DNA of 64,000 bases. Source: Natronogracilivirga saccharolytica (GTDB lineage: Bacteria > Bacteroidota > Rhodothermia > Balneolales > Natronogracilivirgulaceae). The notes under the pieces are model-generated. The model was not told the origin of the DNA. It searched no databases and was given only the letters and a program-made list of their open reading frames with translations. Positions 8,386-17,657 of the stretch are shown one piece after another; within the stretch, counting starts at the first letter, position 1, and every line of letters begins with the position of its first letter. A program made the translations under genes and the position numbers. The stretch spans positions 310,001 to 374,000 of the forward strand of contig NZ_JAFIDN010000003.1 in assembly GCF_017921895.1 (NCBI RefSeq). The letters run 5' to 3'.

Positions 8386-10182
8386 ATGAAGAACATTCGG
8401 AATTTTTGCATTATCGCTCATATTGATCACGGAAAATCGACCCTGGCCGACCGGCTTCTGGAACGTACCGGGGCCATTACAGAGCGTGAAATGCAGGAGC
8501 AGGTACTCGATGACATGGATCTTGAGCGGGAGCGCGGGATCACAATCAAAAGCCATGCCATCAAAATGGATTACAAAGCAGATGATGGCGAAAAGTACGA
8601 TTTAAATCTGATCGACACCCCCGGCCATGTCGATTTTGCCTACGAAGTATCGCGTGCACTCAAGGCCTGTGAAGGAGCGCTGCTGATTGTCGATGCCACC
8701 CAGGGTGTGGAAGCACAGACCATTTCCAACCTGTACCAGGCCATTGACCAGAACCTTGAAATTATTCCGGTAATCAACAAAATCGATCTTCCCGGTGCGG
8801 ATGTGGAAGGTATGGCCCAGCAGGTCATCGACCTGATCGGCTGCGAAAGGGACGAAATTATCCCGGTATCCGGTAAAACCGGCGAAGGGGTTGATTACCT
8901 GCTTGAGGAGATTGTGCGCCGGGTGCCGCCACCGACCGGCGATCCTGAAAAACCGCTCAAAGCGCTAATTTTTGACTCGGTTTTCAACTCCTACCGGGGC
9001 TCTATTGTCTATGTGCGCATCATGGACGGAGTTCTGAACAAGGGTGACAAGATCCGGTTCATGGCTACCGGCAAGGATTACGAGGCGGATGAGATCGGCT
9101 ATCTGCGCATCAAACCCACTGAGTCTGAAACCATGTCGGCCGGAGAAGTGGGCTATATTATCGGAAATGTAAAGTCGCTGGAAGACACCAAGGTCGGTGA
9201 CACGGTCACTTCCCATGCCAATATGGCCAAAGAGCCGATTCCGGGCTACAAAGATGTGAAACCCAAAGTCTTCAGCGGACTGTATCCCACAAAAACCGAA
9301 GATTTTGAAAGTCTTCGCGCGGCACTGGAAAAGCTGCAGCTCAACGATGCCTCCCTTCAGTATCAGCCCGAGACCTCGGCGGCCCTGGGATTTGGTTTTC
9401 GCGCCGGTTTTCTGGGAATGCTGCACATGGAGATCATCCAGGAGCGTCTCGACCGTGAGTTCGACATGGATATCATCACCACCGTACCCAATGTGGAGTA
9501 TGTGGTGCATACGGTCGACGGAAATGAGATTATTGTCGACAATCCCACGGAAATGCCGCCGCCGGGGAAAATTCAGGAAATACGCGAGCCCTACATCAAG
9601 GCCCAGATCATTACGCCGGCCGAGTATATCGGACCGGTAATGAAACTTTGCCAGGAAAAGCGGGGCATATTTATTAATACGCTCTACCTGGACACCAAAC
9701 GGGTGGATATCACCTATGAACTGCCGCTGGCGGAAATTGTTTTCGATTTCTACGACAAGCTGAAGAGCCAGACGCGCGGTTATGCTTCGCTTGATTACGA
9801 GCTGATCGGCAATCGCAAGGGGCAACTGGTCAAACTGGATATACTGCTGAATGGGGATCCGGTCGACGCGCTCTCCTGCATTGTACACCGGGACAAGGCG
9901 TACGAATGGGGCAAGCGGCTGTGCGGAAAGCTCCGCAAACTCATCCCGCGGCAGATGTACGAAGTGGTCATCCAGGCGGCGATCGGGTCCAAGATCATCT
10001 CAAGGGATACGGTCAGGGCATTGCGCAAGGATGTGACCGCCAAGTGTTACGGCGGTGATATAACGCGCAAGCGGAAGCTGCTGGAAAAGCAGAAGGAAGG
10101 AAAAAAGAGAATGAAGCAGGTGGGAACGGTGGAAATACCACAGGAGGCATTTCTTGCCGTGCTTTCGATGGATGAGGATTGA
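8386..10182 (+). CDS. lepA: Elongation factor 4 (LepA)
   Basis: LepA is a ribosome-associated translational GTPase related to EF-G, proposed to back-translocate stalled ribosomes and to assist 30S assembly. The start chosen is the ATG opening [19 protein letters not shown], giving 598 residues, the usual family length; the frame extends 20 codons further upstream without family similarity. G1 [10 protein letters not shown]2 [10 protein letters not shown]3 DTPGHVDF and G4 NKIDLP are intact, and the C-terminal LepA-specific domain ([16 protein letters not shown], then [21 protein letters not shown]) is complete. It is followed within about 12 bp by an exported protein gene and then by lepB, a lepA-lepB association also known from other bacteria. 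Confidence 0.98.
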   Translation: MKNIRNFCIIAHIDHGKSTLADRLLERTGAITEREMQEQVLDDMDLERERGITIKSHAIKMDYKADDGEKYDLNLIDTPGHVDFAYEVSRALKACEGALLIVDATQGVEAQTISNLYQAIDQNLEIIPVINKIDLPGADVEGMAQQVIDLIGCERDEIIPVSGKTGEGVDYLLEEIVRRVPPPTGDPEKPLKALIFDSVFNSYRGSIVYVRIMDGVLNKGDKIRFMATGKDYEADEIGYLRIKPTESETMSAGEVGYIIGNVKSLEDTKVGDTVTSHANMAKEPIPGYKDVKPKVFSGLYPTKTEDFESLRAALEKLQLNDASLQYQPETSAALGFGFRAGFLGMLHMEIIQERLDREFDMDIITTVPNVEYVVHTVDGNEIIVDNPTEMPPPGKIQEIREPYIKAQIITPAEYIGPVMKLCQEKRGIFINTLYLDTKRVDITYELPLAEIVFDFYDKLKSQTRGYASLDYELIGNRKGQLVKLDILLNGDPVDALSCIVHRDKAYEWGKRLCGKLRKLIPRQMYEVVIQAAIGSKIISRDTVRALRKDVTAKCYGGDITRKRKLLEKQKEGKKRMKQVGTVEIPQEAFLAVLSMDED

Positions 10183-10194
10183 CAGGTGTGCAGG

Positions 10195-10842
10195 ATGACT
10201 GATTCTATAGTGAAGATGCGGGTGCTGATGAGAAGGTGTATACTGGTTCTGATTCTGTTGCCGGTTGTGATTGCGGCCGGAGAGGCGGCGGGCGTGCCGG
10301 GTGGCGGGGGTTTGGAGGGCCAGCCGCGGGATTTGCTGGATGAGCCGGAGATCGTCAAAGTGGAGACGGCCGACCGTGCCTCGTTTCAGCGGCGGTTCGG
10401 TGACGTGCAGTGGACCGGTGCCGGTTTTGAGGGAAGTACGGTCATCGACCGCATTCCGACCCGGGAAATACGCGCGCGGCTTCAGAAAGTATTCGGTGAT
10501 CCCACGCAAAAACTCAAGCATCTTGTGGATGGCGATAATTTCCGGCCCGGTCACTATATTCAGTTCGAATACTGGTTTGTGATCAATGACGAGATACCCA
10601 TGATGGTGCTGGATATTGACGGACCGTTCGGCAACGGGCTGGTATTTGCGGGAGCAAGCCGTTATGTGGATCTCATGCCCGAAATTAAACGCACCCTGTC
10701 GGGAAAGCTGATGGATATCAGCGAACTCGGCGAGTATGAAGATCACTACTTTGAAATTAATGACCGGCAGTGGTATCTGGTCCGGTATAAGGACGGCTCT
10801 TTTGAGGAAGAAGAAGTTTCACGACCCGGCACACTGAAATAA
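10195..10842 (+). CDS. Exported protein of unknown function between lepA and lepB
   Basis: I do not recognise this 215-residue protein. It begins with a basic and hydrophobic segment (MRRCILVLILLPVVIAAG) that looks like a signal peptide. The rest is soluble, with an N-terminal Gly-rich linker and a mixed alpha/beta body containing many aromatic residues (GHYIQFEYWFVIND, EYEDHYFEINDRQWYLVRYKDGSFEEEE). The start is uncertain: ATGs at 10195, 10216 and 10228 are all in frame. Its place between lepA and lepB, with short gaps (12 and 24 bp), means it is very probably translated from the same transcript. That hints at a link to export or envelope quality control, but nothing in the sequence proves it. 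Confidence 0.75.
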   Translation: MTDSIVKMRVLMRRCILVLILLPVVIAAGEAAGVPGGGGLEGQPRDLLDEPEIVKVETADRASFQRRFGDVQWTGAGFEGSTVIDRIPTREIRARLQKVFGDPTQKLKHLVDGDNFRPGHYIQFEYWFVINDEIPMMVLDIDGPFGNGLVFAGASRYVDLMPEIKRTLSGKLMDISELGEYEDHYFEINDRQWYLVRYKDGSFEEEEVSRPGTLK

Positions 10843-10866
10843 TCGGAATTTAAACGGACTACAGCA

Positions 10867-11967
10867 TTGGCAGGAAAGAAAGACGAAAACAAAAAGAAGC
10901 GGCAGGAGCGCAGGCGCGCCCTTGAGAAAAGGAACAGGCAGGATACCAACAAGGCCAAATCCTGGGCCCGCGAATGGATAGATGCGCTGCTTTTTGCCGC
11001 CGTAGCAGCACTCATCATCAGAGCCCTGTTTCTGGAAGCATTCCGCATTCCCACGCCTTCCATGGAATCCACGCTGCTGACCGGGGACTTTCTGCTTGTC
11101 TCCAAAGTTCATTACGGCGCACGGACTCCCATGACGGTCGGAATCCCGTTTACCGGGGTGTATGTCCGCGGACTCGATGTTCCTTCTTTTCGTCTGCCCG
11201 GATTCATGGACGTGCGAAGGGGCGATATTCTGGTTTTCAACTATCCTGTGGATGAGGAAGCGGTATCGCAGAAAACCAATTACATCAAACGCGCGGTCGG
11301 CATTGCCGGGGATACCATCTCCATCAGGGATAAAGTCATCTACGTCAACGGCGCACCCGAAGCCGAAGAAGATACCTACGAACAGCATTATCAGGTTGAG
11401 GTACGGGAGCGGCTGCGGCTGAGTCCCAGCAAAGTCCGTTCTGCCGGAGCTGAAATACTGCAGTCGTCCGGTGACCGGTACCGGATCAACATGACCGCAG
11501 AAGTTGCCGAAGAGATGGCTCAGTGGCAGGAAATTGACTCCATCGAGCCAATGGTTCTGCCGGCATCATTCAACGATTTTGCCCGCCAGCCGTTTACTTT
11601 TGCCCGGGGTTTTCAGGGAAATTACCACCACATGCCTGAAATGATCATCCCCTATGAAGGCCAGAATGTCACGCTATCCGAGAACAACTGGCATATGTAT
11701 CAGGATATCGTGACCCGCTATGAAGACAATACGGTCTCACGTGACGGTGACTTGTTTGTTATCAACGGGGATACCACCAGTGAGTATACCATTCAGCAGG
11801 ATTACTACTTCATGGTCGGCGACAGCCGTGATAACAGCGAAGACAGCCGTTTCTGGGGATATGTGCCTGAAGATCATATTGTCGGCCGGGCCTGGATCAT
11901 CTACTTTTCCTGGGACGGTGAGCGATTTCTGCCGCGCATCCGCAGAATGCTCAACAGAATCAATTAG
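10867..11967 (+). CDS. lepB: Signal peptidase I
   Basis: LepB is the membrane serine protease that cuts signal peptides from exported proteins. The 366-residue protein starts with TTG; no nearby in-frame ATG precedes the conserved region. A strongly basic N-terminal tail (about 30 residues) leads to a transmembrane helix (LLFAAVAALIIRALFLEAF). Catalytic Ser65 lies in IPTPSMESTLLTGDFLLV and the general-base Lys141 in NYIKRAVGIAGDT. GDSRDNSEDSRFWGYVP near the C-terminus is box E. An insertion of roughly 130 residues separates the Lys region from box E, as in Bacteroidota LepB. It is the last gene of the lepA group. Confidence 0.96.
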   Translation: MAGKKDENKKKRQERRRALEKRNRQDTNKAKSWAREWIDALLFAAVAALIIRALFLEAFRIPTPSMESTLLTGDFLLVSKVHYGARTPMTVGIPFTGVYVRGLDVPSFRLPGFMDVRRGDILVFNYPVDEEAVSQKTNYIKRAVGIAGDTISIRDKVIYVNGAPEAEEDTYEQHYQVEVRERLRLSPSKVRSAGAEILQSSGDRYRINMTAEVAEEMAQWQEIDSIEPMVLPASFNDFARQPFTFARGFQGNYHHMPEMIIPYEGQNVTLSENNWHMYQDIVTRYEDNTVSRDGDLFVINGDTTSEYTIQQDYYFMVGDSRDNSEDSRFWGYVPEDHIVGRAWIIYFSWDGERFLPRIRRMLNRIN

Positions 11968-12021
11968 CAGCCCGCACGGCATCCCTTTTTGATTTTTCAT
12001 CAGGATAGTCTTATCATGTGA

Positions 12022-12035
12022 TGTAAGCGCTTACA
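12022..12035. promoter_or_regulatory. LacI/CcpA-type operator before the GH57 gene
   Basis: A perfect 14 bp palindrome TGTAAGCGCTTACA lies 119 bp before the glycosidase start. It fits the LacI-family operator pattern with a central CG, and the CcpA cre consensus TGWAANCGNTNWCA. It is the only such site I noticed. TATTGTTTG directly downstream (12038-12046) could be part of a Bacteroidota-type -7 box, so a bound repressor would block it. That the site is functional is inferred. Confidence 0.6.
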
Positions 12036-12153
12036 ATTATTGTTTGTGCCTGCCAGGTCAGAGGTGCGAGGCCGATAAAGCACTTTCCGGCAAGTCATCA
12101 ACCTGCCTGCATGCCGGTTTAGTACGAAAATGTGATACAAAACTATTTCTCCT

Positions 12154-14766
12154 ATGCAAAAGACCATTACTTTTACAGGCAATTCCGCATCCGCCGCCAT
12201 TATACTTTTCATCTTGCTGTTCGCCTTTGCACAAACAAGCCGGGCAGATTCAGGCCGGTCACCGGACGATTCGCATCAGAATACAGAATCCGGAAATCCG
12301 CCTGTCTATATCGCATTCCACTGGCATATGCATCAGCCCATCTACTGGCCGTATGAATCCATCGTTGAAACCGAAAACCGGGGATCTTACAGTTATTCTC
12401 TCAGGCATGATGTGATGGGTGCCCGGACCGGTCCATACACTGACTGGCCATCCAATGCTGTCCGGATGGGTGACGATGCGGATATGCCGCACTTCGGGGC
12501 GCAGGTCAGTTTCTCCGGCTCACTCATTGAAAATCTCGAAGCCGCCCGGGAAGCAGGATGGGGATTCGACAACTGGGTTGCCCCGTGGGAGGAAGCAATT
12601 CAGCTTCAGACCGAAAAAGGAAATCCGCGACTGGCGATGACCGGCTTCGGCTATCATCATCCGCTCATGCCGCTCATCGGAAATGAGGACATCCGGCGGC
12701 ATATTCAATGGCACCGCGAAATCATGTCCGAAATATTTCCGGGAGAGTACTCAAAAGGAATCTTTCCGCCGGAAACGGCCTTTGCCACCCGCATCATCCC
12801 CGCGCTGAAAGATGAGGGATTTGAGTGGGTGATTGTTGACAACCTTCACTTCGAGCGGGCATCGGAAGGAGCTCCGCTGACTGACGAGAGCGGGGTAAAA
12901 CGTCCGAACAAGGCGGATGTCCGGAACCCGAACCCCGGTGACTGGAAGCAGCTGCACGGCCTTTGGGCACCGACACCCGTTTCCACGCAGTGGGCCCATC
13001 AGCCCAGGTATGTTTCATGGACCGATCCGGAAACCGGTGAGTCCAGCAAAATGATTGCCGTACCGGCTTCCCGCTATCTGGGCGAAGAGGACGGCCGCGG
13101 TGGTTTCGGCGCCCTCCAGTACGAAGAGGTGATGAGTCAGTTTGAAGAGGATAACACCGATCCCGACCAGCCGATCCTCCTGGTTCTTCATCATGACGGT
13201 GATAACCACGGTGGCGGCAGCGAAGCGTATTACAATCACAATTTTCAGAGTATGGTCGAATGGCTGCAGGATCATCCGGACCGCTTTCGCGTCACTACTA
13301 TCCAGGATTATCTGGACCGCTATCCGCCCGATCCGGATGATGTGATCCATGTTCAGGACGGGAGCTGGCTTGGGGCCGACGGCGGTGATCCCGAATTTCT
13401 GAAGTGGCTGGCTGATCCGGGTGATTTTCCCGGCACCGATGAACCCTACAGCCCGAACCGCAATGCCTGGGGGATTCTCACAGCCGCAAAACATATTGTG
13501 CAGGCGGCCGAGGCGGCTGACCCGGATCATCCGGATACAAAACGCGCCTGGGAATATTACCTGAACGGACAAAGCTCGGATTACTGGTACTGGGACGGAA
13601 CCGAGATGTGGGATTCGCATCCTGCCAGAGCGGCCAACCTTGCCGTCGGCAAGGCGCTTCCGCTGGCTGAAAGCGCCGATGATGTCACCGGTCCGGCCAT
13701 TTTTCTGCCCCAGCGTGAACCATACAATCCGGGCGGAATTGAGTGGGAGGGACAGGGTGTGATGCCCTCCGATTTTGAAATATGGACGTTTGCATTCGAC
13801 CTTAGTGGCCTGGAGAGCGTGAAGTTGAAGTACCGAGTGTCTGATTCCGACGAGATATCCGGTGATAACCTGACTTATGACGGAGGCCCCTCTGTTGGCG
13901 AATGGCAGTCTGCAGAGATGTCCGGTACTTTTACAGAGTCGATTACCGACCCGGAGCCTCACTACAAGGCGGAAGAGTTTCGTGCAGAAATCAGCGGCGT
14001 GGAAGAGCAAATGGTGGATTACTATGTCAAGGCCACGGACGTGCATGGAAATACATCGAAATCGATAATTCAGCATGTCTGGGTAGGTGAGTACTCCCCG
14101 GATGACGATCCTGCCAACGGCGCGCCCGATCCGGACGGACCGGTGACATGGGAGCCTGCAGAGCCGGAACCGGATGAGATCGTTACCATAACGGTCCGGG
14201 ATGCGGATACGACGGCAAACCTCCACTGGGCTGTCAATAACTGGACTCTGCCGGATGAGGACTTCTGGCCTGCAGAAACGGTGGCATGGGACGACGGCAA
14301 TGCCGTTCAGTCGCCGATGTCAAGAACAGATGAGGGTGACCTGGAGATACAGCTCGGACCTTTCCGGCATGATGATCAGGAAGTAACCAATATATCCTTC
14401 GTGATCAGCTATGATGACGACAGCTGGGATAACAACAACGGTAATGACTATTTTATCTCAATTCAGCGTGATGTGTCGGCGGATGAACCGTCTCAGGAAG
14501 CACTTGCCTTTGAGCTGAAGGAAAACTATCCCAACCCGTTCAATAATGAAACGGTAATACCTTTTTCACTGGATGAGGATGGGCATGTGAGTCTGACCAT
14601 CTACGATGTCCTGGGCAGAAAAGTTGCTGCACCGGTGGATGAGATGCGTTCATCGGGACACTATCAGGTGCGGTTCGATGCATCCGGGCTTGCCGGGGGT
14701 ACGTATGTGTACAGGCTCGAAAGCCATGGCAGGGTCCGCACCGGCACGATGATGCTCTTGAAGTAA
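12154..14766 (+). CDS. Secreted GH57 glycoside hydrolase with starch-binding-like and type IX sorting domains
   Basis: An 870-residue exported glycosidase of family GH57, whose members act on alpha-glucans (amylase, amylopullulanase, branching enzyme). A signal peptide (residues 1-31) is followed by the catalytic domain. Motif 1 is HMHQP (58-62), the nucleophile motif is probably around Glu207 (GIFPPETAF), and the acid Asp lies in HHDGDN (346-351). Residues about 660-770 (LHWAVNNW ... SWDNNNGNDYFISI) resemble a CBM25-like starch-binding module. Residues 788-870 form an NYPNPFN type A sorting domain, so the protein is likely secreted by the type IX system and retained at the surface or released. 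An operator-like palindrome upstream suggests sugar-responsive repression. The exact substrate cannot be told from sequence alone. Confidence 0.9.
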   Translation: MQKTITFTGNSASAAIILFILLFAFAQTSRADSGRSPDDSHQNTESGNPPVYIAFHWHMHQPIYWPYESIVETENRGSYSYSLRHDVMGARTGPYTDWPSNAVRMGDDADMPHFGAQVSFSGSLIENLEAAREAGWGFDNWVAPWEEAIQLQTEKGNPRLAMTGFGYHHPLMPLIGNEDIRRHIQWHREIMSEIFPGEYSKGIFPPETAFATRIIPALKDEGFEWVIVDNLHFERASEGAPLTDESGVKRPNKADVRNPNPGDWKQLHGLWAPTPVSTQWAHQPRYVSWTDPETGESSKMIAVPASRYLGEEDGRGGFGALQYEEVMSQFEEDNTDPDQPILLVLHHDGDNHGGGSEAYYNHNFQSMVEWLQDHPDRFRVTTIQDYLDRYPPDPDDVIHVQDGSWLGADGGDPEFLKWLADPGDFPGTDEPYSPNRNAWGILTAAKHIVQAAEAADPDHPDTKRAWEYYLNGQSSDYWYWDGTEMWDSHPARAANLAVGKALPLAESADDVTGPAIFLPQREPYNPGGIEWEGQGVMPSDFEIWTFAFDLSGLESVKLKYRVSDSDEISGDNLTYDGGPSVGEWQSAEMSGTFTESITDPEPHYKAEEFRAEISGVEEQMVDYYVKATDVHGNTSKSIIQHVWVGEYSPDDDPANGAPDPDGPVTWEPAEPEPDEIVTITVRDADTTANLHWAVNNWTLPDEDFWPAETVAWDDGNAVQSPMSRTDEGDLEIQLGPFRHDDQEVTNISFVISYDDDSWDNNNGNDYFISIQRDVSADEPSQEALAFELKENYPNPFNNETVIPFSLDEDGHVSLTIYDVLGRKVAAPVDEMRSSGHYQVRFDASGLAGGTYVYRLESHGRVRTGTMMLLK

Positions 14767-14852
14767 GTTTGCAGAATCTGCAAATTAGTCGAGCGCTTCA
14801 TTTTCCGGCGCCTGTCATTTTTTAAATATTATTTCACGATACTTCTGTTGCG

Positions 14853-15656
14853 ATGCTAGAAAAAACGCTGCTGCCACTGAGCCTGAAAGAACCGGAGCAG
14901 AACCTGGAACACCTTGCCGGGTTTATTTCCCATTTCGGCACAAAAAAGGTGTATTTGTGTCATGTGGTTTCGCGCAGAAGTGCCGGACAGATGCAGGAGA
15001 TTGAGCAGAAGCTGGAATATCACGCCGGCATCTTCCGCAGCCGGGATATGGATGCTGAAATACTGATCCGGGAAGGAACGATTGCCAATGCGGTCTGCAA
15101 GCTTACCGGTGAGCTGGATGCGGACTATCTCAGCATCCCCTGGAAAAAGAAAAATGTCATTAAACGGGCAATTTTCAGCAGTCCTGATATCGATTTGCTC
15201 CGAATATGCAGTTTCCCGACACTGATATACAGGCCACCCGGATACCTGGACAGCGGGAACAAACCCGGCACCATCGTCTATGCTACGGATTGCAAGGAGA
15301 CAGACCAAAAAGTACTTCCATACTTGAATACGGTTCCCTTTCATGCCGAAAAACTTTACTTCCTGCATGTAAGGGCCAGAGCACCCGATCCGGATACCGA
15401 AAAAAAGCGCATAGAAGAGCTCACGGAAAAGCTGGACCGTCTTGCCGACCAGTGCCGGGACAACTATCCTGAAGTAAAACCGCTGATCGCTACCGGATCT
15501 GTCCGTTCATTGATACCCAGGAAGTCACGAACCGCGGGAGCTGATCTCATCGTAATCGGCCGCAATGAAAAAAGCAGTCCGATGAACAAGATGCTGGGTT
15601 CTAATGCCGAGTCATTACCCCATCGGACCAACACTCCGATTCTCATTATCACCTGA
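14853..15656 (+). CDS. Tandem universal stress protein, partner of BCCT transporter
   Basis: A 267-residue cytoplasmic protein with two Usp-type alpha/beta domains. The first (residues 1-130) starts LEKTLLPLSLKEPEQN. The second (about 138-267) runs from GTIVYATDCKETDQKVLP to GADLIVIGRNEKS ... NTPILIIT and keeps the GxxG...GS nucleotide-binding pattern only loosely. Usp proteins bind ATP or AMP and modulate stress responses, and several sit next to osmolyte or ion transporters. Here the BCCT gene starts 20 bp downstream, so co-transcription and a role in tuning betaine uptake are likely but inferred. The 86 bp before the gene includes a 17 bp inverted repeat (14768-14784) without a T-run. Confidence 0.85.
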   Translation: MLEKTLLPLSLKEPEQNLEHLAGFISHFGTKKVYLCHVVSRRSAGQMQEIEQKLEYHAGIFRSRDMDAEILIREGTIANAVCKLTGELDADYLSIPWKKKNVIKRAIFSSPDIDLLRICSFPTLIYRPPGYLDSGNKPGTIVYATDCKETDQKVLPYLNTVPFHAEKLYFLHVRARAPDPDTEKKRIEELTEKLDRLADQCRDNYPEVKPLIATGSVRSLIPRKSRTAGADLIVIGRNEKSSPMNKMLGSNAESLPHRTNTPILIIT

Positions 15657-15676
15657 AATATAGTAACCAACGAACC

Positions 15677-17200
15677 ATGAGTACCTGTTTTATGGACAGA
15701 CTGAAAAATAATATCGTCTTTGTGATTTCCCTGTTCATGGTACTGGTTTTTGCCCTTCCGGGGGTACTGTACCCGGATCAGTTTTTTTCATTCGCCACAT
15801 ATGTTCATGAGCATATCATAGCACTGTTCGGTTGGGGATACCTGATTGCTGCCTTCCTGTTTCTGGTATTCTGCCTCTATCTTGCTTTCAGCAAATATGG
15901 TGCCGTAAAACTTGGCAAACAGCACGAAAAACCTCAGTTTTCATACTTTGGATGGTTCAGCATGCTTTTTGCCGCAGGAATGGGGATCGGTCTGATTTTC
16001 TGGGGTGTCGCCGAGCCGATGAGCCACTATCTGAATCCCCCTGAGCATATTGAAGAACGGTCAGGTGAAGCGGCAGGTTTTGCCATGCAGTACAGCTTTT
16101 TCCACTGGGGAATCCAGCCATGGGCCATTTACATCACAATGAGTCTGAGCATCGCATATTTTTCCTTCCGCAGGGGGATGCCGCCGCTGATCTCCAGCTG
16201 TTTTTATCCGCTCATCGGTGACCGTATTTACGGACCGCTGGGGTATGTAATCGATATTCTTGGCGTATTTGCCACAATCTTCGGTATCGTAACATCCCTC
16301 GGGCTCGGTGCCATGCAGATCACGTCCGGTCTCGGTGAGGTGTTTGCCTTTGAAGCCGGGTATATGTCCACCCTGACGGTCATAGCCGTTGTCACCGTTC
16401 TGTTTATGATATCGACACTTAGCGGTGTGGACAAGGGCATTCAGATACTCAGCAAAACCAACATCGTACTCGCTGTTGTACTTCTGTTCTTTATGCTCCT
16501 GGTGGGTCCGACGGTCTATATTTTCAATATCTTTACTCAGACTATTGCTGATTTTGCTTCCGGCTTTCTGACCATGAGCCTCTCTACCAATCCGTTCGAA
16601 GGGTATGAATGGACGCAGGCATGGACCCTGTTTTACTGGGCATGGTGGATAGCATGGGCGCCGTTCGTGGGACTTTTTGTTGCGAGTATTTCCAGGGGAC
16701 GGACCATCAGCGAGTTTGTCGCCGGGGCACTGACCGTACCTGTATTGCTGACCTTCATCTGGTTCAGTGCGTTCGGCGGTGCAGCTTTTGATCTGGAGCT
16801 GACGCAGGGAGCCGATATTGCCGAGTCCATTGCCGGCGATGTCTCGGTCGGGTTGTTCCTGCTCTATGAGCATTTTCCCCTTACATCCATACTGAGCATA
16901 ATCACCATCCTGCTGCTGTCGGTGTTTTTCATAACCTCCGCTGATTCGGCAACATTTGTACTCTCCATGATGACATCATCAGGAATGCTGAATCCGCCTG
17001 CATACAAAAAAATCATCTGGGGTCTGGTCATCTCCACTACGGCAGCCATTCTGCTTTATGCCGGTGGCCTTGAGGCTCTTCAGCAAATGGCAATAACAGC
17101 TGCTCTTCCGTTTACGGTGATCATGCTGCTGATGTGCGTAAGCCTGCTTCGCGGTCTGCGCTATGAGTTCCGGGTTGAGGGCGGACCGGACCAATCGTAA
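15677..17200 (+). CDS. BCCT-family betaine/choline/carnitine transporter
   Basis: A 507-residue inner-membrane secondary transporter with about 12 hydrophobic segments. It imports a quaternary-ammonium osmolyte, most likely glycine betaine, with sodium or protons. Family signatures are GMGIGLIFWGVAEPMSHY in the second transmembrane region, the tryptophan-rich WTLFYWAWWIAWAPFVGLFV that forms the aromatic substrate box, and ISRGRTISEFV. The N- and C-terminal tails are short, unlike the osmosensing tails of BetP, so regulation may come from the upstream Usp protein instead. Betaine import fits a salt-adapted organism. The substrate within the family is inferred. Confidence 0.94.
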   Translation: MSTCFMDRLKNNIVFVISLFMVLVFALPGVLYPDQFFSFATYVHEHIIALFGWGYLIAAFLFLVFCLYLAFSKYGAVKLGKQHEKPQFSYFGWFSMLFAAGMGIGLIFWGVAEPMSHYLNPPEHIEERSGEAAGFAMQYSFFHWGIQPWAIYITMSLSIAYFSFRRGMPPLISSCFYPLIGDRIYGPLGYVIDILGVFATIFGIVTSLGLGAMQITSGLGEVFAFEAGYMSTLTVIAVVTVLFMISTLSGVDKGIQILSKTNIVLAVVLLFFMLLVGPTVYIFNIFTQTIADFASGFLTMSLSTNPFEGYEWTQAWTLFYWAWWIAWAPFVGLFVASISRGRTISEFVAGALTVPVLLTFIWFSAFGGAAFDLELTQGADIAESIAGDVSVGLFLLYEHFPLTSILSIITILLLSVFFITSADSATFVLSMMTSSGMLNPPAYKKIIWGLVISTTAAILLYAGGLEALQQMAITAALPFTVIMLLMCVSLLRGLRYEFRVEGGPDQS

Positions 17201-17249
17201 TTATTGCAGTATGTGAGCCGAAGGTGGGAGATTCCTGATGATGCTCCTG

Positions 17250-17269
17250 ATGATGCGTAGTCGCATCAT
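17250..17269. other. Hairpin after BCCT gene
   Basis: ATGATGCG-TAGT-CGCATCAT forms a perfect 8 bp stem with a 4-nt loop, 50 bp after the transporter stop. There is no T-run on the plus strand after it, so it is a weak terminator candidate or a protein-binding site. Confidence 0.3.
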
Positions 17270-17332
17270 ATCACAAGGGTATGGCATATCATCTGTCATA
17301 CATACAATCAGTTTCAAAAGTAGCCATACTGG

Positions 17333-17389
17333 TGGCGGAATGTCGCCGATAAACTGGCGAAATCTCACCCCCTGTGGCGGTATTTCACC
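17333..17389. repeat. Three helically phased 15 bp repeats before the porin gene
   Basis: Copies start at 17333, 17355 and 17375 (spacing 22 and 20 bp, about two helical turns) and fit TGGCGRWATNTCRCC. Each copy is itself an imperfect palindrome (GGCG...CRCC). This is the expected form of a multi-site operator read from one DNA face. The regulator is unknown. Confidence 0.45.
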
Positions 17390-17657
17390 AGCCTCACATG
17401 CCCCCGGATTGAACTTTCCTCCAAATATCCGGTCAGAGCCCTGCGGACAGTGTCCGGTATTCATGGCATAATTTTTGAATACAACGGATTGGCAAAACTG
17501 TTGCCGGTGCATCAAAACATTTCCTGCAGCATAATTCCCGATCATCAATTCTGTCTCTGAACCAGTCACAGTGACTATTGGTCATACACTGTCACCCGTG
17601 CAAATACGGTGGCACTGCAGACAACAGCGTACACCCCCGAAACGAATAACCATATCT

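Larger units (their letters stand above)
17201..17657. other. 457 bp non-coding stretch before the porin
   Basis: No convincing gene lies here. It holds an 8 bp hairpin with a 4-nt loop (17250-17269) 50 bp after the transporter stop, three phased direct repeats (17333-17389), an inverted repeat AGTCACAGTGACT (17564-17576), and further GTCAT/GTCAC words at 17581 and 17591. It looks like a regulatory region for the porin. Confidence 0.6.

Noticed and set aside
13015-14226. 403-residue minus-strand frame opposite the GH57 gene
   Set aside because: It lies entirely inside a well supported gene on the other strand, with no recognisable motif.
14768-14784. Inverted repeat TTTGCAG-AAT-CTGCAAA after the GH57 gene
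   Set aside because: The stem is short and no T-run follows, so it is not supported as a terminator; a regulatory role is possible but untested.
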